The notes under the pieces: model-generated
Seen by the model: only the letters and a program-made list of their open reading frames with translations
Database searches by the model: none
Told to the model about the DNA's origin: nothing
DNA from: an uncultured Bacteroidales bacterium
GTDB lineage: Bacteria; Bacteroidota; Bacteroidia; Bacteroidales; SZUA-534
NCBI GenBank assembly: GCA_902790595.1
Contig: CADASL010000006.1
Location: forward strand, 62,001-126,000
Length of the DNA stretch: 64,000 nucleotides
Direction of reading: 5' to 3'
Made by a program: the position numbers and the translations under genes
Part shown: positions 25,556 through 34,208 of the stretch, in pieces
Position numbering within the stretch: position 1 is the first letter of the stretch
Layout: each line of letters starts with the position of its first letter

Positions 25556-25571
25556 CAGCAAAATTTCAGAT

Positions 25572-27536
25572 ATGATTTCAGTCAGCAATCTTACAGTATC
25601 ATTTTCGGGCGTTCCGTTGTTCAACAACATCAGTTTCCTGATGAATCCGCGCGACCGTATCGGCTTGACCGGCAAAAACGGAGCCGGAAAATCAACGCTG
25701 CTCAAGGTCCTTTGCGGTGAGCAGCCCTACGACAGCGGCCAGGTGTCGGTGCCGAAAGGGGTTACAATCGGTTATCTGCCGCAGCAGCTGTCGGTTGAGG
25801 ACAAGCGCTCGGTGTATGCCGAGGCGCAGAGCGCGTTTGTTGAGGTCAAGGCGCTTGAGAAGGAGATTGCCGCGCTGAACAGTCAGCTTGCCGAACGCAC
25901 TGATTATGAGAGCGATGAGTATATGGCTCTAATTAACCGCCTGACGGAGAAAAACGACCGTTTCCATCTGCTCAACGGCCATAATATCGACGGCGAGATT
26001 GAAAGCACTCTGCTTGGTTTGGGTTTTGAACGCACTGATTTTGAGCGTCCTACGGCCGAGTTCAGCGGTGGCTGGCGTATGCGTATTGAGCTGGCTAAAG
26101 TCATTCTGCGCCACCCCGACGTGCTGCTGCTCGACGAGCCTACCAATCACCTTGATATTGAGTCGGTTCAGTGGTTCGAGGATATGCTGAAAACCTACGA
26201 GGGCGCCGTGATGGTTGTCTCCCACGACCGCGCTTTTCTCGACAATCTGACCAACCGCACCATCGAGATTTCGCTAGGCAAGATTTATGACTTCAAAGTG
26301 CCTTATTCACAATATGTTGTGCAGCGTCAGGAACAGCTTGCGCAACAAATGGCCGCCTTTGAGAATCAGCAGAAAATGATTGAGGACACCGAAAAATTCA
26401 TTGAGCGGTTCCGCTACAAGGCCACCAAAGCCGTGCAGGTGCAGTCGCGCATAAAGCAGCTTGAGAAAGTTGAGCGCATTGAGGTTGACGAGTTCGACAC
26501 ATCGTCAATCCATTTCCGGTTTCCGCCCGCGCCGCACTCGGGCCAGATTGTGGTTGAAACCAAGGCTATGACCAAGCGTTTCGGCGAAAAACTGGTGCTT
26601 AATGACATTGATTTTACGCTCGAAAGAGGACAGAAGGTGGCTTTTGTCGGCCGCAACGGTGAGGGCAAAACCACTATGGCAAAGGTAATTCTCGGCATCC
26701 ACCCGTGCGAGGGAATGGTGAAAATCGGCCACGGCGTTAAAATCGGTTATTATGCTCAGAATCAGAGCGAAATGCTCGATTTCAATAAAACCGTTTTCCA
26801 AACCATTGATGATGTTGCCAAAGGCGAAATCCGCACAAAAATCCGCGATATTCTGGCGGCGTTCCTGTTCCGTGGCGAAGATATCGACAAGAAAGTCAGC
26901 GTGTTGAGCGGAGGTGAGAAGGCGCGCCTTTCGATGGCCAAGCTGCTGCTGGAGCCGGCTAATCTGCTTGTGCTCGATGAGCCCACGAACCACCTCGATA
27001 TGCGTTCGAAAGATATTCTAAAACAGGCGCTTATGGCTTACGACGGAACGCTGATTGTGGTCTCGCACGACCGCGATTTCCTTGACGGGATGGTGAACAT
27101 TGTTTATGAGTTTCGCCATCAGAAGATGAAGCAGCACCTGGGCGGCATCAGCGATTTCCTCTACCACAAGAAACTTGAGAATATGCGCCAGTTTGAGATG
27201 GGGCAGAAGAACGAGAAAACCGCATCGCCACAAAAATCAAAAACTGACGAACAAAAGGTTAAGACTCAGCCTGTTGCGCCTCAAAGTAAATTGAGCTACG
27301 AGGAGCAGAAAGAGCAGGAAAAACGAATCCGTAAGGCGAAAAAAGCCGTGGAGGATTGCGAGGCGCTGATTGTGGAGCTTGAATCGGCCATTGCCGAAAT
27401 GGACAACCAGCTTGCCAACCGCCCGGAATCGGCTGACAATGAGTTTTTTGCAAAATACGAGGCTACTAAAAAACAACTTGCCGACGAGCTTAACAACTGG
27501 GAGCGTTTGACCGAAGAGGCGGAGAAGTTGGGGTAG
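25572..27536 (+). CDS. ABC-F family ATPase
   Basis: A 654-aa cytosolic protein with two ABC domains and no membrane part, which acts on ribosomes. Domain 1: Walker A GKNGAGKST (residues 34-42), signature FSGGWRMR, Walker B LLLDEPTNHLD. The linker (about 245-305) is helical and charged, where the ribosome-reaching arm lies. Domain 2: GRNGEGKTT, LSGGEKARLSMAK and VLDEPTNHLD. A Lys/Glu-rich coiled coil ends the protein (QEKRIRKAKKAVEDCEALI). The layout resembles housekeeping ABC-F proteins (Uup/YdiF-like) more than a resistance protein, but the upstream uORF-terminator leaves that open. Confidence 0.93.
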   Translation: MISVSNLTVSFSGVPLFNNISFLMNPRDRIGLTGKNGAGKSTLLKVLCGEQPYDSGQVSVPKGVTIGYLPQQLSVEDKRSVYAEAQSAFVEVKALEKEIAALNSQLAERTDYESDEYMALINRLTEKNDRFHLLNGHNIDGEIESTLLGLGFERTDFERPTAEFSGGWRMRIELAKVILRHPDVLLLDEPTNHLDIESVQWFEDMLKTYEGAVMVVSHDRAFLDNLTNRTIEISLGKIYDFKVPYSQYVVQRQEQLAQQMAAFENQQKMIEDTEKFIERFRYKATKAVQVQSRIKQLEKVERIEVDEFDTSSIHFRFPPAPHSGQIVVETKAMTKRFGEKLVLNDIDFTLERGQKVAFVGRNGEGKTTMAKVILGIHPCEGMVKIGHGVKIGYYAQNQSEMLDFNKTVFQTIDDVAKGEIRTKIRDILAAFLFRGEDIDKKVSVLSGGEKARLSMAKLLLEPANLLVLDEPTNHLDMRSKDILKQALMAYDGTLIVVSHDRDFLDGMVNIVYEFRHQKMKQHLGGISDFLYHKKLENMRQFEMGQKNEKTASPQKSKTDEQKVKTQPVAPQSKLSYEEQKEQEKRIRKAKKAVEDCEALIVELESAIAEMDNQLANRPESADNEFFAKYEATKKQLADELNNWERLTEEAEKLG

Positions 27537-27686
27537 AAGTTTTAAGTTTTTAAAGTTTTAAGTTGTAGGTAATCAAGTGATTGACAATATTACTTGTTCG
27601 CTTGTGCCTTATGCCTGACACAAACGCAAACGCAAACACTAACACCTAAAACCCAACACCCAACACCAGACTTTCTCTGAAATCCC
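27537..27686. repeat. Spacer with C-free then G-free repeat units
   Basis: After the ABC-F stop: AGTTTTA-like heptads (C-free). Before the operator: ACAAACGCAAACGC and ACCCAAC heptads (nearly G-free). Same polarity rule as the other gaps. Confidence 0.65.
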
Positions 27687-27721
27687 CCGTTTCGTATACA
27701 GCGCACACCGTTTCGTATACA
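27687..27721. promoter_or_regulatory. Tandem direct repeat with 21-bp period, probable LytTR binding site
   Basis: CCGTTTCGTATACA occurs twice, at 27687-27700 and 27708-27721, exactly 21 bp apart. The core ACCGTTTCG fits eight of nine positions of the known LytTR half-site ([TA][AC][CA]GTTN[AG][TG]), and a 21-22 bp period is the known LytTR spacing. The repeat ends 28 bp before the -7 box, where an activator would bind. A LytTR regulator is encoded at 32564 in the same gene cluster. Confidence 0.7.
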
Positions 27722-27748
27722 ATTAAAAATTGGTGATGGCGGCCAATC

Positions 27749-27756
27749 TACTTTTG
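27749..27756 (+). promoter_or_regulatory. -7 box TACTTTTG of the TonB receptor gene
   Basis: Perfect TAnnTTTG element 22 bp before the ATG at 27779; a TTGG at 27730-27733 is a possible -33 element. Confidence 0.65.
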
Positions 27757-27778
27757 GCACCAGAAACTTAAAAACGAA

Positions 27779-30130
27779 ATGGATATGAAACGGATTTTAA
27801 TCTTTGTAGTTTGCTTATTGCTTCAGAATCAGTTGGTTGAAGCGCAGTCGTTCACACAGAACATTAGGGGTTTGGTTTTCGACGCGGCGTCGGGCGGACC
27901 AGTGCCGTTTGCCACGGTTTTCCTTGACGACCAGCCTACGCAGGGTACTGCGGCTGATGCCGACGGACGGTTTGTGATTAAGAACGTGCCCGTTGGCCGC
28001 CATACGGTTGTGGCACAAGCAGTTGGCTATGAACCGCTGATAATGAAAGAGTTGATGGTGTCGTCGGCAAAAGAGACGTACGTTGAGGCGGGGTTGCACG
28101 AGTCGGTGACGACATTGGGCGAAGTGACCGTCCGTCCGCAAATCAATAAGCAACAGCCACTCAACAAGATGGCTTCGACGGGCGCGCGGATGTTGAGCAT
28201 TGAGGAGGCAAGCCGCTATGCAGGCGGTTTCGGCGACCCCGCGCGCTTGGCAAGTTCGTTTGCGGGCGTGTCGCAAGACGGCTGCACCAACGGCATTTCA
28301 ATCCACGGCAACGCGCCGCGCCTGCTCTCGTGGCGCATTGAGGGCGTCGAGATTCCGAACCCGAACCACTTTGCCGACATTTCGGTGGCAGGCGGCGGAC
28401 TGATGTCGTCGTTAAGTGCTTTTGTGTTAGGTAATTCCGATTTCTTTACAGCCGCTTTCCCTGCCGAGTATGGCGACGCTGTTTCGGGTGTTTTCGATAT
28501 GAAAATGCGCCAGGGCAACAACGAGAAATATGAGCACACCTTCCAGTTCGGCACATTGGGTATCGATTTTGCTTCGGAAGGCCCTATCGGCAAAGACCGA
28601 AACGCTTCATACATAATCAATTACCGATATTCGTCGCTTGGTTTGGCGTCGAAAATGGATTGGGTTGATATGGGCGGTGAAGTTGTTGATTATCAAGATA
28701 TAAACTTCAAGGTGAATCTGCCAACAAAATCGGCGGGAACGTTCTCGGTTTGGGGCACGGGGCTTATCGACAGCGATGAGAAAACCGTTTCCGACACCGC
28801 CGAATGGGAAACCAGTTTCGACATAAATCAAGGCAAATCGAAACAGAAAATGGGTGCTATCGGCCTGAAACACCATATTTTACTGCCGCGCGGCGGGCAA
28901 CTCACAACCACTTTGGCCGCCACCGCCAACACAATGGAAGCCGACCGAAAAGCGTACAATTTCAGCACCAACGCCTACGACCTTCCTGCAGTTGAAATGT
29001 CGACAACGTACACCGATTTGATTGTGGATGTGGCACATAGCCGTAAGGTTTCGGCACGCTACACAATGAAAAACGGCGTTCACTACACGCATTTCCTGTA
29101 CGATATTCAGATGCAGCGCGGCGACACTATCGGACAGCCGCTCTACACGGTGTTTGAAGCCGATGGCGCGTCGGGGTTGCTGTCGGCCTACACCAGCCAC
29201 CAGTTGAGTTTGAGCAACGAGTTGACGCTCACCGCAGGGCTGAATCTCGAGAGCCTGCGCCTGAACGGAGCCGTCAGCCTAGAGCCCCGCGTGGGACTGC
29301 GTTGGCAGCCGACCGCACGCTCAACTTTTGCCGCCGCCTACGGCCTTCACAGCCGTCGCGAGAAGACCGATGTCTATTTCGTTAAAATCGGCGGCGAACT
29401 TGTCAACGACGATTTGCAATTCACTCGCGCACACCACTTTATGCTATCGTACAGCCTGAAACTCACCGAGAACTCGCTGCTCAAAATCGAGCCGTTCTAT
29501 CAGCATTTGTTCGATGTTCCAGTTGAGGAAGGCACGTCGTTCTCGGTGCTCAACCATATCGAGTATTATATCGACAAAGCGTTGGTTAACAAAGGTTTAG
29601 GTCGAAACTACGGCGTCGATGTCACCCTTGAGCGCTACCTGAACAATGGTTGGTACGGAATGACCACGGCTTCCATTTTCAGTTCGCGCTACCGCGGCGG
29701 CGACGGTCATTGGTACCACTCGCGCTACGATAGAAACTACGTTATCAATGTGTTAGGCGGCAAGGAATGGATGTTCGGAAGCGAGAAACAGAACGTTTTT
29801 GCGCTGAGCGCGAAAGTCACCGTTCAGGGTGGCGACCGCCACGCGCCTGTGGCCGACGACGTGACGCCCTATGAGATTATCCACTCGATTGATGGCGCCG
29901 CCCGCCTTGACGAGACCCGCGCCTTCAGCGAGCAGTACGGAACGGCAATCGCCTACAACTACTCGGCCCGTCTCACAATCAACAAGCGCCGCGTGTCGCA
30001 CAGTTTCGTTATCGATATGACCAACAACAAAGGCTACTACGACCACGTCTACAACCTGCGCACCCACAAAATTGAGCCGTACACCGTGAAACTCTCACTG
30101 CCGAATATTGCTTATAAGATTGAGTTTTAA
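27779..30130 (+). CDS. TonB-dependent outer-membrane receptor with CarboxypepD-like N-terminal domain
   Basis: A 783-aa outer-membrane protein. Signal peptide about residues 1-22 (ending VEAQS); CarboxypepD regulatory-like domain at 28-110 (IRGLVFDAASGGPVPFATVF, GRFVIKNVPVGRHTVV); plug domain about 125-240 (SIHGNAPRLLSWRIEGVEIP, FFTAAFPAEYGDAVSGVFDM); then a beta-barrel with many alternating strands, ending in the aromatic KIEF. It is shorter than SusC and has no SusD neighbour, so metal, vitamin or peptide uptake is more likely than a glycan. The candidate LytTR site in its promoter and the LytS/LytTR genes behind it suggest regulated, signal-linked uptake. An alternative start is the ATG at 27785. 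Confidence 0.9.
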   Translation: MDMKRILIFVVCLLLQNQLVEAQSFTQNIRGLVFDAASGGPVPFATVFLDDQPTQGTAADADGRFVIKNVPVGRHTVVAQAVGYEPLIMKELMVSSAKETYVEAGLHESVTTLGEVTVRPQINKQQPLNKMASTGARMLSIEEASRYAGGFGDPARLASSFAGVSQDGCTNGISIHGNAPRLLSWRIEGVEIPNPNHFADISVAGGGLMSSLSAFVLGNSDFFTAAFPAEYGDAVSGVFDMKMRQGNNEKYEHTFQFGTLGIDFASEGPIGKDRNASYIINYRYSSLGLASKMDWVDMGGEVVDYQDINFKVNLPTKSAGTFSVWGTGLIDSDEKTVSDTAEWETSFDINQGKSKQKMGAIGLKHHILLPRGGQLTTTLAATANTMEADRKAYNFSTNAYDLPAVEMSTTYTDLIVDVAHSRKVSARYTMKNGVHYTHFLYDIQMQRGDTIGQPLYTVFEADGASGLLSAYTSHQLSLSNELTLTAGLNLESLRLNGAVSLEPRVGLRWQPTARSTFAAAYGLHSRREKTDVYFVKIGGELVNDDLQFTRAHHFMLSYSLKLTENSLLKIEPFYQHLFDVPVEEGTSFSVLNHIEYYIDKALVNKGLGRNYGVDVTLERYLNNGWYGMTTASIFSSRYRGGDGHWYHSRYDRNYVINVLGGKEWMFGSEKQNVFALSAKVTVQGGDRHAPVADDVTPYEIIHSIDGAARLDETRAFSEQYGTAIAYNYSARLTINKRRVSHSFVIDMTNNKGYYDHVYNLRTHKIEPYTVKLSLPNIAYKIEF

Positions 30131-30171
30131 AGGATTGAAGGACTGATTGATTGAATAACTGAAGGCGCGTG
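30131..30171 (+). repeat. Octad repeat after the receptor stop codon
   Basis: Eight-bp units AGGATTGA, AGGACTGA, TTGATTGA and ATAACTGA directly follow the stop codon. The same units, in the same order and same gene-relative orientation, follow the stops of two genes of the hydrogenase-like operon (51592-51550 and 47900-47855, minus strand). Confidence 0.75.
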
Positions 30172-30195
30172 AGGTTGTTGCTTGACAAAAAACAC

Positions 30196-30203
30196 TAAAT
30201 TTG
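30196..30203 (+). promoter_or_regulatory. -7 box TAAATTTG before the LytS-like genes
   Basis: Perfect TAnnTTTG element 17 bp upstream of the ATG at 30221. Confidence 0.6.
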
Positions 30204-30220
30204 TCTGAATCGAAATTGAA

Positions 30221-31237
30221 ATGTTAACACAAAATTCCATAATCACCGCCCTGCTTCTCGACCGCCGCTTTCATTGGCTGCGGTATGCCAGTCTGTGCGT
30301 TGCGATGCTCGTTTTCAGCGTTTCCGAGATAACGTTCAACTACAGTATGCTGCTCGGCGATGCGGTGCACCGATTCGTTGTTATATTGCTGATTAGCAAT
30401 TGTTTCCTTTGCAAGGTGGCGCTGCTTGGGGCGCTTGTCGAGGTGCTTGTGCCGCGCATTCTCAACCGCGGCCGCTACGGGCTGTTCACCATTACGCTGA
30501 TAGCCGTTTCCACGGTTTTTGTGGTGCTTCAGTACGTGATTGAAGGCGGCATTTGCGCCCAATACCACATTGCGTCGCGCTATTCGGCGCCGCTGCACTA
30601 CATTGCGCTCGACGCGATGGTGCTCAATATGCAGTGGTTCATAGTCGTAATTGGCGTATTATTAGGACTTTGCATAAAGCGAATGGCGCAGGAGCAGCAG
30701 TGCAGTCAGCAACAGCAGGCGGAGCAGGCGCAGATGGAGTCGGCGCTGATAAAACAGCAAATATCGCCCGAAATGCTCTGCACCACGCTTCACACCTGCG
30801 GACAGCGCACGCAAAGCGATGCCGAAGCCACGTCGGCCGCGTTGCTGCAGTTCAGCAAGGTGCTGCGATACCAACTCTACGACAGCCGCCGCGAGCGGTC
30901 GTTGCTCAAAAGCGAGATTGATTTCGTGCGCGAATATCTCGCCGTCCTGCAGTTCGATGGCGTTTGCAAATCGTTCACAATAAATGTCGAAGGTTCGATA
31001 ATGGGCGTTATGGTGCCGCCGCTCGTCTTCACGTCGCTGATGCAGTACGGCGAGCCAGTCACCAATATCGATTGCTTGTTCACAGTCGGTGCTGATAATT
31101 TGCAGTTTACGCTTGCCGATGGTCGCGCCGATGCCGATTTTGCCGATGCCCGCAAGCGTCTGTCGCTGCTCTATGCCGACCGTTACTCGCTGACAATCAG
31201 CCCCGAACACATTTGTCTAACAATCCCAATCAGTTAG
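30221..31237 (+). CDS. Degenerate LytS-family sensor (predicted pseudo-kinase)
   Basis: A 338-aa membrane protein with about four transmembrane helices (residues 18-150), a Gln-rich linker and a His_kinase-like domain. The phospho-acceptor motif, normally QINPHFLFN, reads QISPEMLCTTL, so the His is Glu184. The ATP-binding N box, normally PFVENAVKH, reads TSLMQYGEP (about 271-279), and no GxGL box follows. The helical framework is kept: LRYQLYDSRRERSLLKSEID and FVREYLAVLQFDG match LytS proteins, and the frame is open. It should neither bind ATP nor phosphorylate. An intact LytS begins 2 bp after its stop, suggesting a hetero-dimer partner. Confidence 0.85.
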   Translation: MLTQNSIITALLLDRRFHWLRYASLCVAMLVFSVSEITFNYSMLLGDAVHRFVVILLISNCFLCKVALLGALVEVLVPRILNRGRYGLFTITLIAVSTVFVVLQYVIEGGICAQYHIASRYSAPLHYIALDAMVLNMQWFIVVIGVLLGLCIKRMAQEQQCSQQQQAEQAQMESALIKQQISPEMLCTTLHTCGQRTQSDAEATSAALLQFSKVLRYQLYDSRRERSLLKSEIDFVREYLAVLQFDGVCKSFTINVEGSIMGVMVPPLVFTSLMQYGEPVTNIDCLFTVGADNLQFTLADGRADADFADARKRLSLLYADRYSLTISPEHICLTIPIS

Positions 31238-31239
31238 TT

Positions 31240-32298
31240 ATGGCCACCTTCGACAGTTTCTTCAACAAAGTGCTTTTCAGTGGCAAGTATCGGATTGTCA
31301 GACATTTGCTGTTCCAGTTACCGATATTTATGATGTCGCTCAACGCATTCGGTGCCGCCGACGGACGGATTTTCGATTTCAGCCGCCAGAATGTGCCGCA
31401 ATGGCTGATAATGTACGCCTATCTGCTAACGTGTTGGTACGTAAATATTTACATACTAACGCCGCGGTTCTTTTTCAAAGACAGGATTCTGAAATTCACC
31501 ATTTCCACAATTCTGCTTTCGCTGCCGTTCGGTGTTTTGAAGGTTTTGTCGGAAGTTTTTGTGAATTACGCCGTTCATAATTCGCTGATTATAAGTTCAA
31601 TAAACGTCGCGTCGAGTTTTCTGTCGATGATATTGCTGTCGGTGGCGCCAACCAGCCTGCTGCTGTTTCGGAGGACGGCGCTGCAGAACCTGCGCAACCG
31701 CGAGTTGCAGGTCGCCACGGCGCAGACAGAGTTGAAAATGCTTAAGCAACAGATAAATCCGCATTTTCTGTTCAATATGATAAACAACGTCAACGTGCTT
31801 GTGCGCCGCGAGCCAGCGCAGGCGTCGGCGCTGCTCTACAGGCTCGAGGACCTAATCCGCTATCAGTTTGCCGACAGCCGCCGCGAGCGCGTCAACCTGC
31901 TGACCGACATACAGTTCCTGCGCGATTTTCTCGACCTTGAGCAGGTGCGCCGCACGGGCTTCACTTATAAGATTGATACTGACGGTATTACCGACGGCGT
32001 TGAGGTGCCGCCGCTGCTTTTCATTCCGTTTGTCGAGAACGCCGTGAAGCACAACAGCGATGGCGAAAACGGCTCGTGGGTGAACATAAGTTTCTGTCTT
32101 GCAGACGGTTTGCTGACGTTCGTCTGCCAAAACTCGAAACCCGCCGTTGCGCCCGTGCCCACCAAAGCCGGCGGCATTGGCCTGAAAAATATCAGCCGAC
32201 GGCTCGAACTGCTCTATAATAATCGGCACACACTTCAAATTGACGATGAAAATGGTATATTTACGGTGAGGTTGAAGATAGATTTAGTTAGGAATTAG
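31240..32298 (+). CDS. LytS-family sensor histidine kinase
   Basis: A 352-aa kinase, ATG 31240 chosen because an earlier TTG overlaps the previous gene. Four transmembrane helices in residues 20-145 (YAYLLTCWYVNIYIL among them), then LKQQINPHFLFNMINN with phospho-His H175, LIRYQFADSRRERVNLLTDI, and the ATPase N box PFVENAVKH (N267) plus GGIGLKNISRRLELLY. All catalytic elements are present. It should phosphorylate the LytTR regulator encoded two genes downstream. Confidence 0.92.
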   Translation: MATFDSFFNKVLFSGKYRIVRHLLFQLPIFMMSLNAFGAADGRIFDFSRQNVPQWLIMYAYLLTCWYVNIYILTPRFFFKDRILKFTISTILLSLPFGVLKVLSEVFVNYAVHNSLIISSINVASSFLSMILLSVAPTSLLLFRRTALQNLRNRELQVATAQTELKMLKQQINPHFLFNMINNVNVLVRREPAQASALLYRLEDLIRYQFADSRRERVNLLTDIQFLRDFLDLEQVRRTGFTYKIDTDGITDGVEVPPLLFIPFVENAVKHNSDGENGSWVNISFCLADGLLTFVCQNSKPAVAPVPTKAGGIGLKNISRRLELLYNNRHTLQIDDENGIFTVRLKIDLVRN

Positions 32299-32323
32299 GA
32301 ATTACAAGTTACGATTATCAAAT

Positions 32324-32530
32324 ATGTACAAATCAAACGAAACGGGTAAGGTTTACAAGGACTACCAAGAGTATTGCAACTCTGATGAGTTGGATACTTG
32401 CGAAATTTTCTTGAAACTCAACTCTGGCGAAAGAACACCGCAAAACGAAGAAGAAAAGAAGTGGCTTAAAAGTATGCAAGAAATGGATGCAGAAGGAAAG
32501 ATAATCGACATTCCTTTTGGAACATTCTAA
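32324..32530 (+). CDS. Small hypothetical protein inside the LytS/LytTR cluster
   Basis: A 68-aa hydrophilic, acidic protein (MYKSNETGKVYKDYQEYCNS) ending DIPFGTF, not matched to a known family. It follows TTAGGAA heptads and is followed by a G-free leader for the next gene, so its borders look like those of real genes here. Its place between kinase and regulator may be accidental or it may modulate the pair. Confidence 0.6.
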   Translation: MYKSNETGKVYKDYQEYCNSDELDTCEIFLKLNSGERTPQNEEEKKWLKSMQEMDAEGKIIDIPFGTF

Positions 32531-32563
32531 CCTTCTAAACCTTAAACTTCTAAACTTTTCACA

Positions 32564-33286
32564 ATGAACTGCATAATAGTTGACGATGAGCCCCTTGCGC
32601 GCGAGGCGATAGAGATTCTGCTTGAGTCGGCGCCCGAACTGACGCTTGTGGGAACGTTCGGCAGCGCATTGGCGGCGCAGCGTTTCCTGTCGCAGACACA
32701 GGTCGATTTGGCCTTTCTCGACATTCAGATGCCAGGCTTGACGGGCATTGAGTTTGCCCGCACCATTTCGCCGCAGACGCTCGTGATTTTCACCACCGCC
32801 TATTCCGAATACGCCATTGACAGTTACGAGGTTGATGCCGTCGATTTTCTTGTGAAACCCGTTGAAAAAGAGCGTTTTCTGAAGGCTGTCGACAAGGCTG
32901 TGAGTTACTTCAAACTGCTCACGCAGGGCGACAAGCAGAACATTGAGCCAGGTGCCGACGACTACTTTTTCGTCAAGTCGGACCGCAAGTACTGCAAGGT
33001 CTGCTTTGCCGACATTCTGTTTGTCGAAGGCCTGAAGGATTATGTGGTGCTTCAACTTGAAAATCAGAAGATTATCACCCGAATGAACCTTAAAGGCATA
33101 TCAGCCTTGCTGCCGCAGTCGATGTTTATGCGCGTCAGCAAGTCGTACATTGTCAACACTATCCATATCGATGCCTTCGACAACAACGACATTTACATTG
33201 GCCCGCACGAAATAGCTATCGGCGAGAGTTTTAGAGACGAGTTTTTTGATGCGTTTGTGAATAATCAGAAACGCGGGCGAGGATAG
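32564..33286 (+). CDS. LytTR-family response regulator
   Basis: A 240-aa transcription factor. Receiver domain at 1-120: IIVDDEP (D7, D8), FLDIQMPG with phospho-Asp D53, TTAYSEYA and VKPVEKERF. LytTR DNA-binding domain at about 145-237: DDYFFVKSDRKYCKVCFADI, FVEGLKDYVVLQ, FMRVSKSYIVN and DIYIGPHEIAIGESFRDEF. It is the likely partner of the LytS gene upstream, and the 21-bp direct repeat at 27687-27721 is its best candidate target. Confidence 0.94.
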   Translation: MNCIIVDDEPLAREAIEILLESAPELTLVGTFGSALAAQRFLSQTQVDLAFLDIQMPGLTGIEFARTISPQTLVIFTTAYSEYAIDSYEVDAVDFLVKPVEKERFLKAVDKAVSYFKLLTQGDKQNIEPGADDYFFVKSDRKYCKVCFADILFVEGLKDYVVLQLENQKIITRMNLKGISALLPQSMFMRVSKSYIVNTIHIDAFDNNDIYIGPHEIAIGESFRDEFFDAFVNNQKRGRG

Positions 33287-33307
33287 GGGCGAGGTGCTTT
33301 TTTTTCG

Positions 33308-33315
33308 TACTTTTG
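33308..33315 (+). promoter_or_regulatory. -7 box TACTTTTG of truA
   Basis: Perfect TAnnTTTG element 54 bp before the truA ATG at 33370. Confidence 0.6.
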
Positions 33316-33369
33316 CGCAACGTTTCACAGCCTGTCGGCGCAAGCCATTGGCATATAACTAATTACAAA

Positions 33370-34191
33370 ATGCGATTCAAACTGACTATTGAATACGACG
33401 GAAGCCGCTACGCCGGATGGCAGGTGCAGAAGGGCGAGCGCACCGTTCAGGGCGCGTTTTTCGACGCCTGCAAGAAAATTTTTGGCGAGACACGATTCGA
33501 GTTTTTCGGCTCGGGCCGTACCGATGCCGGTGTGCACGCTTTGGGGCAAGTGGCTCATCTTGAAGTGGATACAAAAATATCGGCCGAACGGCTGATGCTG
33601 AGTCTGAACGACAATCTGCCGTACGATGTGAACGTTTTGGCCGTTGAGCAGGCGAACCCGAAGTTCCACGCACGGTTCGATGCAGTTGAACGCAGTTATA
33701 TCTATCTGATTACCAAGCGTCGAACGGCTTTCGGCAAGAGCAACGCTTGGTGGATTCGCGATGAACTCGATGTGGAAGCGATGCGTAAGGCCGCGAAAGA
33801 GATGGTTGGCCGCCACGATTTCGCTTCGTTCACCGACAAAAACGCCGAAACGCCCAACACCATCGTAGTCATCAACAGCATAATGATTTACGAGATTGGC
33901 GACCAGATTGCCATCCACATCACCGGCTCGCATTTCCTTTGGAAGATGGTGCGCCGTATGGTGGGTGTGCTTGTCGAACTGGGGCGCGGAAAGATAACAA
34001 TGGTCGACATCGACAATATGTTCGACAGCTATTCGTCGCTGCCGGCAAAACTCACAGCACCGGCCGCCGGGCTCTATCTTGAGCACATTTATTACAAAGG
34101 CGAGCACACCATTCACGGACCGCAGATTGTGCCGCAGCTGATTAATATGGGGCCATTTTCAAGGCTGGAAAGCGGAAGAGAGAAGGCTTAA
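33370..34191 (+). CDS. truA: tRNA pseudouridine synthase A
   Basis: Makes pseudouridine at positions 38-40 of the tRNA anticodon arm. A 273-aa protein starting MRFKLTIEYDGSRYAGWQVQ at 33370; the frame extends upstream to 33313 but that part overlaps the promoter. The catalytic Asp is D52 in GSGRTDAGVHALGQ. HFLWKMVRRMVGVLVELGRG and LTAPAAGLYLEHIYY are the other family motifs. Complete. Confidence 0.95.
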   Translation: MRFKLTIEYDGSRYAGWQVQKGERTVQGAFFDACKKIFGETRFEFFGSGRTDAGVHALGQVAHLEVDTKISAERLMLSLNDNLPYDVNVLAVEQANPKFHARFDAVERSYIYLITKRRTAFGKSNAWWIRDELDVEAMRKAAKEMVGRHDFASFTDKNAETPNTIVVINSIMIYEIGDQIAIHITGSHFLWKMVRRMVGVLVELGRGKITMVDIDNMFDSYSSLPAKLTAPAAGLYLEHIYYKGEHTIHGPQIVPQLINMGPFSRLESGREKA

Positions 34192-34208
34192 CGGGTGTTG
34201 GGTATTAG

